Below, piece after piece: positions 39,980 to 49,415 of a stretch of DNA of 64,000 nucleotides (positions are counted from its first letter, which is position 1; every line of letters starts with the position of its first letter). The notes below the pieces were generated by a model that did not search any database, was not told where the DNA came from, and was given only the letters and a program-made list of their open reading frames with translations. Location of the stretch: NCBI GenBank assembly GCA_015655045.1, contig JAATFU010000005.1:248001-312000 (forward strand), written 5' to 3'. Origin of the DNA: Candidatus Saccharimonadota bacterium. GTDB taxonomy: Bacteria; Patescibacteriota; Saccharimonadia; Saccharimonadales; Saccharimonadaceae. The translations under genes and the position numbers were made by a program.

Positions 39980-41667
39980 TGGGAAGACTCCTACATCCTA
40001 CTAAGGCGAAGTACCTGGCACTTGAAGTGCTGGCACTCCTCGTCATACTAGCTGCCTTCAATCTTGTTCTACATCATATTAATACATCGATGTGGAAAGA
40101 TTTTGTCTTCAATAACTCAGATATATTGACCCTCCCCTTAGTTTGGCAGTCGATCATCCTACATGAGCCATTTCATTGGGTGTTCTCTTCCCAAATCTTT
40201 CTTTTCCCAGAAGCCGTGCTCTATTGTTTGTCCGCATTATTTAGCGGTGGCAACTTCAAGATCGCAGTAGTCATCAATGCTTTTATTAGTATTCTCCTAC
40301 TTTATATATTGATAAGAGTTTTATTACGCTTCATTGTTAAAAACAAAACATACAACATTGCTCTTTCTCTCTTGTATATCCTCGGCATTTTAACGTTCAT
40401 GGCCGCTGGACGTCGTAGTGATAGTAATATAGCCATGTTCTTTTTCGTAACCACTTCCTACTATGGTGTCATTCTCTCTGGTCTTCTTTCTCTCATCCTT
40501 GCAATGTCGCTTATAAAAATTGGCATTCCAAGAAAGAACATTTGGCGGGGCAAGGGAATCTATATCCTCCTGGCATATGTACTCGTCAGCTTTCTTACGG
40601 GCCTCTCTAATACGCTGTTTTTCTTACAGTTTTCCGCTCCATTACTAGTCGTTCTAGTGCTGACCTGGTTATTAAAGAGATTTTCACCACGCATGCTTGC
40701 TTGGTTTATCGGAGGAACCATTTTAGCAGTTGGGGCTAGCGTTGTGCTGAGGGGTACTCTTCTCAATCAATACTTCTCACCTCTTGGTGGTATCTCGAAT
40801 TATATTCACGTTCGCGCGATAGGCACTACCATTAAAACATTCTTCCAAATCTTTAGGCAGATGCTTGAGGGCGGAATAAAGCAGGAGGTAGAAGCCATTG
40901 TCCTTATATTTCTCGTCGTGGGAGTTATTTGTATATTCATCTATCATTTATGGACCCTGACGAAGCGTAGACCCACTGATGCACTAGCCTTGCCTCAATT
41001 CATCCTTATCGCTTTTGCAGCTATAGCCCCAATCGCAAGCATTGCTGGTGCGATCATAACCGGTAATCCAGTTATGCGCTACCTCTTGCCAGTCTTATTT
41101 TTCTCGCCCCTAGGGTTTATTCCTATATTGAGCACTTGGCTTATATGCCACAGGAGGATCTTCTTGATAAGCTTAGGGGTAGTTATTATTGCAGTCTTTA
41201 CTGTCTCTGGGGTTCGGGCAGGAAATCCTTTAGCGAACTATTCGGCGGCAGTAGACTATTACCCCTCAGCGGCAGTATGCCTAGATACCAAGCTAGCTAA
41301 TACACCCTATAAAAATGGCGTGGCCCAATATTGGAGAGCTCGAGATCTTCAATTGAATAGCACTCAAGATCATCGTGTTGTTCAGGTTGGAGCTGCTCTT
41401 CAAAGATTTGGTTGGCTGTATAATAACTCAGATTACAATCTATACGACCTTAGCTTCGTTGTTGTGGACATTCCTAGCGCCATTACTAGCACGGAGATAT
41501 CTAAACTACCATCCTTCACCATAGAGCCTTCCACTGTTATCGGCTTACTCGGCCAGCCAGATAATATCTATACCTGTGGCGACTTTTATGTGTACGGATA
41601 TAGTGCGCATAACCCCGGGAGGATACTTCTCAACCAGCGGGTTCGTGATTTATCGCTTGGCATATAA
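39979..41667 (+). CDS. Large multi-pass membrane protein, putative GT-C glycosyltransferase
   Basis: 562 residues with about 12 hydrophobic helices and a C-terminal soluble extracytoplasmic region (~420-562) starting after YSAAVDYYPSAAVCLD. The size, the long first outside loop and coupling to polyprenyl-P-mannose synthase suggest a GT-C enzyme using lipid-linked sugar donors. The usual acidic loop motif is not certain. The start is GTG in a TAGTG overlap. Alternative: a polysaccharide export or sensing protein. Confidence 0.65.
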   Translation: MGRLLHPTKAKYLALEVLALLVILAAFNLVLHHINTSMWKDFVFNNSDILTLPLVWQSIILHEPFHWVFSSQIFLFPEAVLYCLSALFSGGNFKIAVVINAFISILLLYILIRVLLRFIVKNKTYNIALSLLYILGILTFMAAGRRSDSNIAMFFFVTTSYYGVILSGLLSLILAMSLIKIGIPRKNIWRGKGIYILLAYVLVSFLTGLSNTLFFLQFSAPLLVVLVLTWLLKRFSPRMLAWFIGGTILAVGASVVLRGTLLNQYFSPLGGISNYIHVRAIGTTIKTFFQIFRQMLEGGIKQEVEAIVLIFLVVGVICIFIYHLWTLTKRRPTDALALPQFILIAFAAIAPIASIAGAIITGNPVMRYLLPVLFFSPLGFIPILSTWLICHRRIFLISLGVVIIAVFTVSGVRAGNPLANYSAAVDYYPSAAVCLDTKLANTPYKNGVAQYWRARDLQLNSTQDHRVVQVGAALQRFGWLYNNSDYNLYDLSFVVVDIPSAITSTEISKLPSFTIEPSTVIGLLGQPDNIYTCGDFYVYGYSAHNPGRILLNQRVRDLSLGI

Positions 41668-41755
41668 GGAAGGAGAGCGTATGATTAAGCGCTTGCCTAT
41701 CTCAAAGAAAAGTTATAGAATTATCCTATAAAGCTAGGCTCAATAAACAAATACT

Positions 41756-42310
41756 ATGAAAATACAAAAAATAAAAAAATCTCGCACTCATCGTCCATTT
41801 ATATGGATCATTGTTAGTATATTCCTACTCTTATGTGTATATTGCGGCAGTGCATATAAAGCGCATTTATGGCCTTTTGACGGCACGTCAACAACTCCTA
41901 CTATGACTTCAGATAAAATCGATAGCACGACCACTCCTTCTCCTAAAGCTACCAATTCAACTTCCTCCAATTCCGTAGATAGCCAGAAGACAACCAACCA
42001 GGTACCACTTGATAATTCTCTTGCCGCGACCATTACTCAGATCACCGAAGATGATAGTGGCAATATACTTTTTGCAGCAACCGTAAATGGAGTAAACACT
42101 GGAACCTGTGTCATAACTTTTAGTAATTCAAATGATAAGCCCCACGTGACTCAGGTTGAGGCTACGAGCAAAGATGCATCATCAGCTATCTGCGGCCCTC
42201 TTTCTATCTCTTCACAGGACTTCTCTTATCTTGGGCAGTGGAACGTCAATTTGCGCTTCTATACCGATAATCAACAAGTCACCACAAATGGTATAATAAA
42301 CATACACTAG
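41756..42310 (+). CDS. Single-anchor secreted protein with Ser/Thr-rich linker
   Basis: 184 residues. The basic N-terminus with one hydrophobic helix (~13-32, IWIIVSIFLLLCVYCG) is a signal anchor. A Thr/Ser/Pro linker (~42-82) and a small beta-rich domain (~85-184) with two cysteines (GTCVITF, SAICGPL) follow, possibly a disulfide-bonded Ig-like fold. It sits 5 bases upstream of the lectin gene and may be its surface partner. No family recognised. Confidence 0.6.
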   Translation: MKIQKIKKSRTHRPFIWIIVSIFLLLCVYCGSAYKAHLWPFDGTSTTPTMTSDKIDSTTTPSPKATNSTSSNSVDSQKTTNQVPLDNSLAATITQITEDDSGNILFAATVNGVNTGTCVITFSNSNDKPHVTQVEATSKDASSAICGPLSISSQDFSYLGQWNVNLRFYTDNQQVTTNGIINIH

Positions 42311-42315
42311 AGATT

Positions 42316-44325
42316 ATGAAAAAGTTATTCAATAAAACTACTTTATACATATCAATAACCTCTCTGTTCGGAGTACTTGTCTTTGTTATGGCCTATCTTG
42401 CAATGCCAAAGACAACACCAGTTGAAGCTGCTAGTGCCTCTAATTGGCAGGCCGGAAATATTATCGCGGATGGCGTATTTTATGATAGCAACGACATGTC
42501 AACTGACCAAATTCAACAGTTCCTTGATCAAAAGATCAACTCTAATGGAGGATGTGATATATGGGGCACTCGGGCTTCTGAATATGGCGGTGGGACACGA
42601 GCCCAATATGGTACTGCTCATGGTAATCCCCCACCGTATATTTGTATCAATCTCTATTACGAAAGCCCTAGTAGTCATGCAAATAATCTAAATGGGAATT
42701 TAGTTCCTAGCGGCGCACTTAGCGCTGCTCAGATAATTAAAAATGCCGCTACAACGTATAGTATTAGCGTAAGAGCATTATTAGTGATTCTCGAAAAAGA
42801 ATCACCCGGACCCCTTCTTGATGATACGTGGCCTTACGCCTCGCAATATACGAACGCTTTAGGGTATGGATGCCCCGACAATGCCCCCTGCGATCCTCAA
42901 TATGCAGGACTCTACAATCAGATCACTAATGCCGCTCGACAATTTCAATTATACAAGAATAATCCGACTGCTTATAGAATTCAAGCTCAATCCAGTAACC
43001 AGGTATTGTATAACCCCACTGCATCTTGTGGAAGTTCCAGTGTCTTTATTGGTACCCAGGCTACGGCGGGTCTTTACAGCTATACACCCTATCAGCCAAA
43101 CCAGGCAGCCTTAAATAATTTATATGGTACAGGTGATGGCTGTAGCGCGTACGGTAACAGAAACTTTTGGCGCATTTTTACCGACTGGTTTGGATCAACA
43201 CAAACTAACACCTCATATTCGTGGTCATTTATTCGTAGCCCTTCCTATATTAATGCTCAACAAACCCAACAATTTACAGGTTCGGCAATCAATCTTCAAC
43301 CAGGACAAACAGCTTACGTTACTCTCTCTGCCCTCAATACCGGCACCCAGACTTGGAATAAAAATGTCGTTCACCTCGGCACAGCCGGCCCAAATGATCG
43401 AAATAGCAGTTTTAAAGATAGTACGTGGCTCTCTCCGAGTAGAATTGCTATGAATCAAGATTCGGTCGCTCCTGGCAACTCAGGGACCTTCACGTTTAAC
43501 CTTACGGCCCCCCAAACTCCCGGCATCTATTATGAGCACTTCAACCTTGTAGCGGATGGGGCTACTTGGATGAATGACCTAGGATATGGACTTGGTATCA
43601 ATGTAGTAAAGAAACAGTCTATCTCAAACGATACCAATACTAGCCTGAGTCCGAATCAATCGATTACAGGAAGTGGCTACATGCTATCACCCGATTCCCA
43701 AAGTGTATTACGACTCCAAGATGGCGATCTCACACTAATGAGTAACTTCTCGCTTGTATGGCACACTGGTACTGCCGGAACAACAAAGGGGCTCTTTATG
43801 CAATCAGATGGTAATTTGGTACTTTATAATACATCGAATGTAGCTACATGGAGCAGCGGTACTAGCGGCAACCCTGGTGCGTATCTTGCCTTACAAACAG
43901 ATGGTAATTTGGTTATATATAGTAGCACTGGCACGGCACTATGGTCGACAGGCACATTAAGTCAGCCCGATCATCTTTCGCGTGTCGACTATAGCCTCTC
44001 GAATACCAATCTATACCCAGGCCAATCCCTCCTTACTCCCGATGGAAAGTACCGTATGGTTCTACAGAAAGACGGTAATTTGGTTGTGTACTCTCCGACT
44101 CACCCCATATGGAACTCAATGACATCAGGAAAACCATCTGCCCAATTAAGTATGCAGCCAGATGGTAATTTGGTTATATACGATACAAGTGGTAATGCAC
44201 TCTGGACTAGTAGCACTAGCGGGAGCGGCCAATCTTCCCTTATTATGCAGCCAGATGGTAATTTGGTTATATACAGAGGTGATGGTACGGCAGCCTGGAG
44301 TACGGGTACTAGTGGCATACAGTAG
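42316..44325 (+). CDS. Secreted bulb-type (D-mannose-binding) lectin with lysozyme-like and Ig-like domains
   Basis: 669 residues. A signal peptide (~1-38) ends in a VEAASA-like site. Residues ~45-295 form a Cys-rich domain seen in surface proteins of actinobacteria and Saccharibacteria (IIADGVFYDSNDMSTDQIQQFL, VRALLVILEKES with a possible catalytic Glu, ALGYGCPD, ATAGLYSYTPYQPN, NRNFWRIFTDWFGS). Then an Ig-like domain (~310-435, NTGTQTWNKN...PGIYYEHFNLV). Residues ~440-669 hold five B-lectin strands with the mannose-binding QxDGNLVxY motif. It would bind mannose-type glycans on its own or a host surface. Confidence 0.85.
   Translation: MKKLFNKTTLYISITSLFGVLVFVMAYLAMPKTTPVEAASASNWQAGNIIADGVFYDSNDMSTDQIQQFLDQKINSNGGCDIWGTRASEYGGGTRAQYGTAHGNPPPYICINLYYESPSSHANNLNGNLVPSGALSAAQIIKNAATTYSISVRALLVILEKESPGPLLDDTWPYASQYTNALGYGCPDNAPCDPQYAGLYNQITNAARQFQLYKNNPTAYRIQAQSSNQVLYNPTASCGSSSVFIGTQATAGLYSYTPYQPNQAALNNLYGTGDGCSAYGNRNFWRIFTDWFGSTQTNTSYSWSFIRSPSYINAQQTQQFTGSAINLQPGQTAYVTLSALNTGTQTWNKNVVHLGTAGPNDRNSSFKDSTWLSPSRIAMNQDSVAPGNSGTFTFNLTAPQTPGIYYEHFNLVADGATWMNDLGYGLGINVVKKQSISNDTNTSLSPNQSITGSGYMLSPDSQSVLRLQDGDLTLMSNFSLVWHTGTAGTTKGLFMQSDGNLVLYNTSNVATWSSGTSGNPGAYLALQTDGNLVIYSSTGTALWSTGTLSQPDHLSRVDYSLSNTNLYPGQSLLTPDGKYRMVLQKDGNLVVYSPTHPIWNSMTSGKPSAQLSMQPDGNLVIYDTSGNALWTSSTSGSGQSSLIMQPDGNLVIYRGDGTAAWSTGTSGIQ
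43674..44322 (+). repeat. B-lectin repeats with conserved DNA
   Basis: Five copies of a GATGGTAATTTGGT-type core (near 43808, 43902, 44070, 44161 and 44258, one as GACGGTAATTTGGT) encode DGNLV. Identical codons are used in nearly all copies, and CAGATGGTAATTTGGTTATA is shared by three. Such synonymous identity points to recent duplication or gene conversion. Confidence 0.75.
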
Positions 44326-44327
44326 TT

Positions 44328-45587
44328 CTAGTTCAATAGATTTCTAACTTGATCTGCGGCCTCACTCCAGCGAGGTTGACGAAAACTCTCGATAAGACGT
44401 TTTTCCTTCTCCATCAATATCCGTCTGTTGTTTGCATACTCATCTACCTTTTGAACGAATTCGTCAATGTCATAGGGAGAGTGGTAGTCAACCAGATCTC
44501 CAGCAACCTCCGGAAGAGACGAGGCGCTTGATACGATTGAGAACTTACCATACGCCAGAGATTCGGCTACAGGCAGCCCCCAACCCTCATAGATTGAAGG
44601 ATAGATTGTAAAAAGACAGTTTTTATAAAGCCAGCGTAGAGCTCTGTCGTCCACATCTTGCAGCCATATTATCTTATCTTTAATAGTTCTATCACGCCTA
44701 AGCACGTTGACAAAGTCATCAGAGTGCCATCCATGCTTACCCGCTAGAACAATCGGAGGTATTGATATGTTCTTCTCTTCTGCGTACTTGATAGCCTGAT
44801 ATACAAACTGTTGATTCTTGCGTGGTTCGATTGTGCTAACAAAGAGAATGAACTCTTTTGGCTTTTGTGTAGCTTTGAATGGTGATTTCGACTTTCCCTT
44901 TGTATTTATATCTGAACCAAGTCGAATGACTTTAATTTTATCAGCTTTAATTCTAAGTTTATTTAAATTCGAGTACTCGAGTAGATCTCTTTTGGTACTC
45001 TCCGAGATTGATAGCCACTCGTCTACCACCTTAGCTGCATTCTTAATTTCATCTTCAAAATCTATTACCGTAACTTGCGCACAAAATTGTGGCATGATAA
45101 CCGGTACCATATCGTACATTACGGCAAAGACAGTCGGTCGGTCTCTCTTCCTTAACTTCAATAAGGGGTTAAGTGACCCAATCCAAAATGCGCCTGGAAC
45201 TATAACCGTGTCTGATCTCCTAAGATCAATAGGTCTCTTGAAAGAAATGAAAGGTCGTGAATTAAAACTTATAACTTTCTTGAGAACCCTCTTAATTCGG
45301 ACTGGTAGCATGCTTTTCAGGGCCCCTTTTAGCTTGCCGCTATATCCTCCGACCTTACTTGTAAGCTTCTTCGAGGGCACACTTGCATACTCCGGTTCCT
45401 TGAACTCATAAGTAGTTTCTATAAAAACTTTTCTTCTTCTGTCGTACCTACATAGCCTAAGATTTAACGTAGGGTCTTGGGTTAATTCTTTTCCTAAGTT
45501 AAAAACGACTCTCTGTATACCCGTGAAATGGCCATTCCAGTCTTTAATCTCGGTTATGTCAAACCATGTTATCTTTGAGATCATCAT
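44328..45587 (-). CDS. Glycosyltransferase family 4
   Basis: 419 residues. The GT-B donor domain has FVSTIEPRKNQQFVYQAIKYA (~238-258) and the signature FTIYPSIYEGWGLPVAESLAYGKFSIVSSASSLPEVAGD. The N-terminal domain starts ITWFDITEIKDWNGHFTGIQRVVFNL, as in mannosyltransferases of the WbdA/MtfB type. It is the last gene of the export operon and is convergent with the lectin gene 2 bases away. ATGA overlap with the 766-residue GT upstream. Confidence 0.9.
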   Translation of the reverse strand: MMISKITWFDITEIKDWNGHFTGIQRVVFNLGKELTQDPTLNLRLCRYDRRRKVFIETTYEFKEPEYASVPSKKLTSKVGGYSGKLKGALKSMLPVRIKRVLKKVISFNSRPFISFKRPIDLRRSDTVIVPGAFWIGSLNPLLKLRKRDRPTVFAVMYDMVPVIMPQFCAQVTVIDFEDEIKNAAKVVDEWLSISESTKRDLLEYSNLNKLRIKADKIKVIRLGSDINTKGKSKSPFKATQKPKEFILFVSTIEPRKNQQFVYQAIKYAEEKNISIPPIVLAGKHGWHSDDFVNVLRRDRTIKDKIIWLQDVDDRALRWLYKNCLFTIYPSIYEGWGLPVAESLAYGKFSIVSSASSLPEVAGDLVDYHSPYDIDEFVQKVDEYANNRRILMEKEKRLIESFRQPRWSEAADQVRNLLN

Positions 45588-47884
45588 AAAAGCTCCTTAT
45601 TATCAAGCATTCTACTAATGTAGTCCACCGGGCTAAAGTTATCCTCAATATATTTTGCCCTATATATCTGTGCGTCTTTAAACTCCGATTTTGCAACCCC
45701 AGCTTCACTCGCTACTGCCTTAACTATATCATTCGTTGAACTGACTTTTCTCACAATGTCATCTGGGAGCTCCGCAAACCAACCACTATTGTTTACAATG
45801 GTTGCCTTCCCAAATCGCAATGCCTCAAGAGTCGAGAGGGAAGTCTCTCCGTGATATGGGTGACGGAAGCTGAGCATAATATCGCTTCTTGTAAGTTCGT
45901 GCATAAACCTCGTGTCGGAAGGAGACTTTATAACAGATATTCCCTTAAGACCATTGAGTCTATTCTCTACTTTACTATCGAGCAGCGAAAAACCAAATAT
46001 CTTTACACTAATAGTACGGTCGTTAATCTTACTTCTCACAAGTGATTCTGTAAGATCTAAGCCTTTCGCCTCGGTCATTATGCCCGGCATAGCGACGAGT
46101 AGGTCTCTACTGGGATTCTTAGCCTGCACATGGTAAGGAGTGGTTACTGCCAGATTCTGCAAAACGATCTCCACATTCTTTCCCGGAAGGAGATATTCTT
46201 CTATACCCGACTTCGCATATAAGGAATGTACTATTACTCTCTTCTGTTTGTTCATGAGCCCGCCGAGGAAGTTACCATGGGATGAGGCTATGGACTCGGA
46301 TAAGCTCCTTTCTGCATCATAGCGCTTACCGCTTATAAAGCCCTGGTCACGAACGACCCCATATAGACCCTGTAGCCGGGTGTCATGAAGTACCACCTGA
46401 TCTGGAAACGAGAGTGCCTTAATCAGTGTAACTACGTGGTACTCTCCATTGCCAATATGATAAATCAGCTTATCAAATCTCTTCGCGTCTGATTGGCTAA
46501 AGATCCATGGATTCCGACATTCTGCTACATACGGTAGATAGTTTTTCCGAATCTCTATTGATTTTGCAGTATCCGTAATACCATCTTCCAGGTAATAAGT
46601 AACCTCAGCCTGCCTTGACAAGATGTAATGTTGCTCTTGTATAATCTTTCCGATAGCAGAGAAACCACGCGGACTTGGTCCAAATATTGCGATCTTTGGC
46701 TTATTTTCCATGCGATTCTCTGGGGTAAGCTCTAATAAAGTAGTCGCCACAAGTTCAGCAGATTTATCCCATGAGTAGAAATCTAGTATGGAATTGTATA
46801 CCCTACTATCTATAGGTCGAGAGGTGCTTATTGTGGCTTCTATAGCAGACGCTATGCTTTGTACATCATAGGGATCACAGAAATATAATTGCTCCTCAGT
46901 AATCTCTCGGAATACCTCCAAGTCGGAACATACAATCTTCTTATTAAACTCAATAGCCTCAAGGACAGGTAGTCCTAGCCCCTCATATTCAGTTGGGAAG
47001 AGTACACAAGTTGCGCTAGAGTATAGTCCTGCGAGTTCTTCATCGGATATATTTCCGGTAAATATAATATCAGACGATATACTATTTAGAATATCTTTCG
47101 TCTGCTGGCTAAACGCTGAGGTGATAACTAACTTATACTCATCATTGTGCGAACTATTGAACTGGCTAAAAGCCAGAGCGGCTCGTTGATTGTTCTTTCT
47201 AAAATCATCACCCGACGGCATGAGAATAAACTTATTTTTGCCCACGTCACTCTTTGCAACTTTTTTGAGTAACTTTCGCTTAATGGGAGCTCCGTAGATG
47301 GGAGTTATACGATTTTTTGGTATACCAAGGTGTAAGGTAAGATCATTTGCAACAGTGGTCGAAATAGGAAAGAAGTGGTCGGTCTGCATTAATGTATCAA
47401 AGCGACACAAATAATTCTCGGAGACGGATTCAACTCTCAGATAGTTAGTGAAGAACTGAAGGGGTATTAAATCATACATTATCAAGTAATTATTTGAACT
47501 TATAGTAGGGAAGACAGGTACCTCTTGCTCTTGGAATAGAGATAGTATCAAGAAGTCTACCGAGTACCCAGACAAGCTCTCTGCTATGTACCTGTTGATA
47601 AGAGACATGTTATAATCCCTTACCCTCTCGTATGTTCCAGCACCTTGGAGCAACTCGTAATTAATGCTAATAATCTCAAAGCCTTTTGCCAATAGCCTAA
47701 GGACCTCATCCTGCTCTTGACTGAGAGGATTCGATTTATTAAGGAGTATTATCTTCTTCTCATAGAAGTCGAGTCTGTGTCCTATAGCCCCAAGTAGAGA
47801 CATCGAGTATTTACCAATTCCCCTATGAAATGCCGAGCTCTGAAAAGCCTGGCCATCAATAAGTAGTGCCCTCTTTTCTACCAT
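45584..47884 (-). CDS. Two-domain glycosyltransferase family 4 protein
   Basis: 766 residues. It contains two GT-B units: a first GT4 (~1-390) with VLFPTEYEGLGLPVLEAIEFNKKIVCSD, and a second (~395-766) with FRHPYHGETSLSTLEALRFGKATIVNNSGW. Fused tandem GT4s are known among polymannan and O-antigen polymerising transferases, where the two sites add different linkages. It overlaps both neighbours by 1-4 bases in the Wzm/Wzt operon. It probably extends the exported D-rhamnose or mannose chain. Confidence 0.88.
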   Translation of the reverse strand: MVEKRALLIDGQAFQSSAFHRGIGKYSMSLLGAIGHRLDFYEKKIILLNKSNPLSQEQDEVLRLLAKGFEIISINYELLQGAGTYERVRDYNMSLINRYIAESLSGYSVDFLILSLFQEQEVPVFPTISSNNYLIMYDLIPLQFFTNYLRVESVSENYLCRFDTLMQTDHFFPISTTVANDLTLHLGIPKNRITPIYGAPIKRKLLKKVAKSDVGKNKFILMPSGDDFRKNNQRAALAFSQFNSSHNDEYKLVITSAFSQQTKDILNSISSDIIFTGNISDEELAGLYSSATCVLFPTEYEGLGLPVLEAIEFNKKIVCSDLEVFREITEEQLYFCDPYDVQSIASAIEATISTSRPIDSRVYNSILDFYSWDKSAELVATTLLELTPENRMENKPKIAIFGPSPRGFSAIGKIIQEQHYILSRQAEVTYYLEDGITDTAKSIEIRKNYLPYVAECRNPWIFSQSDAKRFDKLIYHIGNGEYHVVTLIKALSFPDQVVLHDTRLQGLYGVVRDQGFISGKRYDAERSLSESIASSHGNFLGGLMNKQKRVIVHSLYAKSGIEEYLLPGKNVEIVLQNLAVTTPYHVQAKNPSRDLLVAMPGIMTEAKGLDLTESLVRSKINDRTISVKIFGFSLLDSKVENRLNGLKGISVIKSPSDTRFMHELTRSDIMLSFRHPYHGETSLSTLEALRFGKATIVNNSGWFAELPDDIVRKVSSTNDIVKAVASEAGVAKSEFKDAQIYRAKYIEDNFSPVDYISRMLDNKELL

Positions 47885-48210
47885 TAGTGCACAGACCTCT
47901 TCTGTCCCTTAAAGATCAATCGGTAAGAATATTTAGCCGATTGAAATAGTATCCTTCGAGTATGTTTGTATCCTCTCAGGATGAGGCTAGAGATCTGATG
48001 TTCGGAAGGGACGAAGACTAGACGTCTTAGATACTCCTTGTCGTATACATTAATAGCTTCAAGCTGTTTAACTGGGTCTTTATATAAGACTACCTCTATG
48101 TTTGGGTTCATACTTAGTTGTGGGGTATTTTGAGATTGCTGAAACCTTAATAGTGCGTTGATTATTCCATGGTCAAGCTTTTGGGCAACCGTCTTTAGTC
48201 TCTCAATCAT
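47884..48210 (-). CDS. Small hypothetical protein in the polysaccharide export operon
   Basis: 108 residues. A helical N-terminus (MIERLKTVAQKLDHGIINALLRFQQSQ) is followed by a short alpha/beta part and a basic C-terminal end (RRILFQSAKYSYRLIFKGQKR). No family recognised. It overlaps the ABC ATPase gene by 4 bases and the large GT by one base, so it is surely co-translated with them and may be an accessory or adaptor of that machinery. Confidence 0.65.
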   Translation of the reverse strand: MIERLKTVAQKLDHGIINALLRFQQSQNTPQLSMNPNIEVVLYKDPVKQLEAINVYDKEYLRRLVFVPSEHQISSLILRGYKHTRRILFQSAKYSYRLIFKGQKRSVH

Positions 48211-49415
48211 ATCCTCTCACTATTACGAAAAGCTTCTAGCTCCATTAGCGGATACGTAATCATGCCCGTGGGAGTATTCTTAGCTACCCTAAAGTGAGCT
48301 GCTTCATCCCACCAGTCACATGGAGTTGCTGCAATTGTTTCGGCGGAAACATTTATAAAATACTCTCCATCTCCAAATATGTTTGGTATGGTCCAATTCA
48401 ATTCTATGATTTCGCCTTTTTTGAGGTTCTTAAGTCGCTTGTTCTTGAGCTGAGTGTTCGTGCCTAGAACCAAAACATCTGATGAATTTTTAACAGAGAA
48501 GCCAAACAGACCCTCATCCATATCCTCATTCACCCTTAGCTTAGTCGTAACCCGAAGTGTCTTTGAGTCAATTGTAACCACTGGATCACACCCGACCTCG
48601 GTATAGCGTAGTGCCTTATTCCCCCATCGGTTTTGCTTCTTGCCCTTACTATCAACGTCCTCACTAGAATTTAGGAATAGTTTATCGTATTCTCTGGCAA
48701 CTTTTGCCGATGTCCCAGTTGCTATAACCCTGCTGTTGTCAATCAGGATCGCTCTATCACAATAGTCCCTAATGGCATTCATATCATGGCTAACAAATAT
48801 TACCGTCTTTTTATTCTTCTTTAGTCTTCTAAAATACTCAAAACACTTCCTCTGAAAATCAGCATCCCCCACGGCTAATACTTCGTCAATCAAGAGGATA
48901 TCTGACTCTGCAAGTATGGTTGCGACAGAGAAGGCCAATCGAACCTGCATACCTGACGAATAATTCTTGAGTTTTTGATCCATAAAGCGCTCCAACTCCG
49001 CAAATGAAACAATATCTCGATACTTCACATCTACTTCTTTTTTAGAGAATCCCATTAGTGCACCGTTTAAGTATGCGTTCTCTCTTCCTGTCAGCTCTGG
49101 ATTAAAACCGACACCGAGCTCAATAAAGGGTACTAAACGCCCATTAACTCTTAAGTTACCTTGGGTTGGCAAATATATACCAGCGATTATTTTTAATAGG
49201 GTGCTCTTCCCACTTCCATTACGCCCAACGATTCCAAAGAATTCGCCTTTAGGTATATCAAATGAAATATCCCGAAGAGCATGTTGTGTTTCAAACTTCT
49301 TACGGTTCTTATTAAAAGGATTTATAAATAAACTCTTAACAGTATCGGCTCTTTCGTGTGGAAGACGAAAGTCTTTAGAAACATGCTGAACACTTACGGC
49401 AATATTTTTAGACAT
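48207..49415 (-). CDS. wzt: ABC transporter ATPase for polysaccharide export (Wzt type)
   Basis: 402 residues. Walker A GRNGSGKSTLLK (~62-73), ABC signature YSSGMQVRLAFS and Walker B ILLIDEVLAVGD are intact, with the characteristic PFIELGVGFNPELTGRENAYLNG of capsule/O-antigen exporters. The C-terminal ~150 residues form a beta-rich Wzt-like domain (FGFSVKNSSDVLVLGTNT) that in O-antigen systems recognises the finished glycan end. It energises export with the Wzm-type permease encoded immediately upstream. Confidence 0.93.
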   Translation of the reverse strand: MSKNIAVSVQHVSKDFRLPHERADTVKSLFINPFNKNRKKFETQHALRDISFDIPKGEFFGIVGRNGSGKSTLLKIIAGIYLPTQGNLRVNGRLVPFIELGVGFNPELTGRENAYLNGALMGFSKKEVDVKYRDIVSFAELERFMDQKLKNYSSGMQVRLAFSVATILAESDILLIDEVLAVGDADFQRKCFEYFRRLKKNKKTVIFVSHDMNAIRDYCDRAILIDNSRVIATGTSAKVAREYDKLFLNSSEDVDSKGKKQNRWGNKALRYTEVGCDPVVTIDSKTLRVTTKLRVNEDMDEGLFGFSVKNSSDVLVLGTNTQLKNKRLKNLKKGEIIELNWTIPNIFGDGEYFINVSAETIAATPCDWWDEAAHFRVAKNTPTGMITYPLMELEAFRNSERI

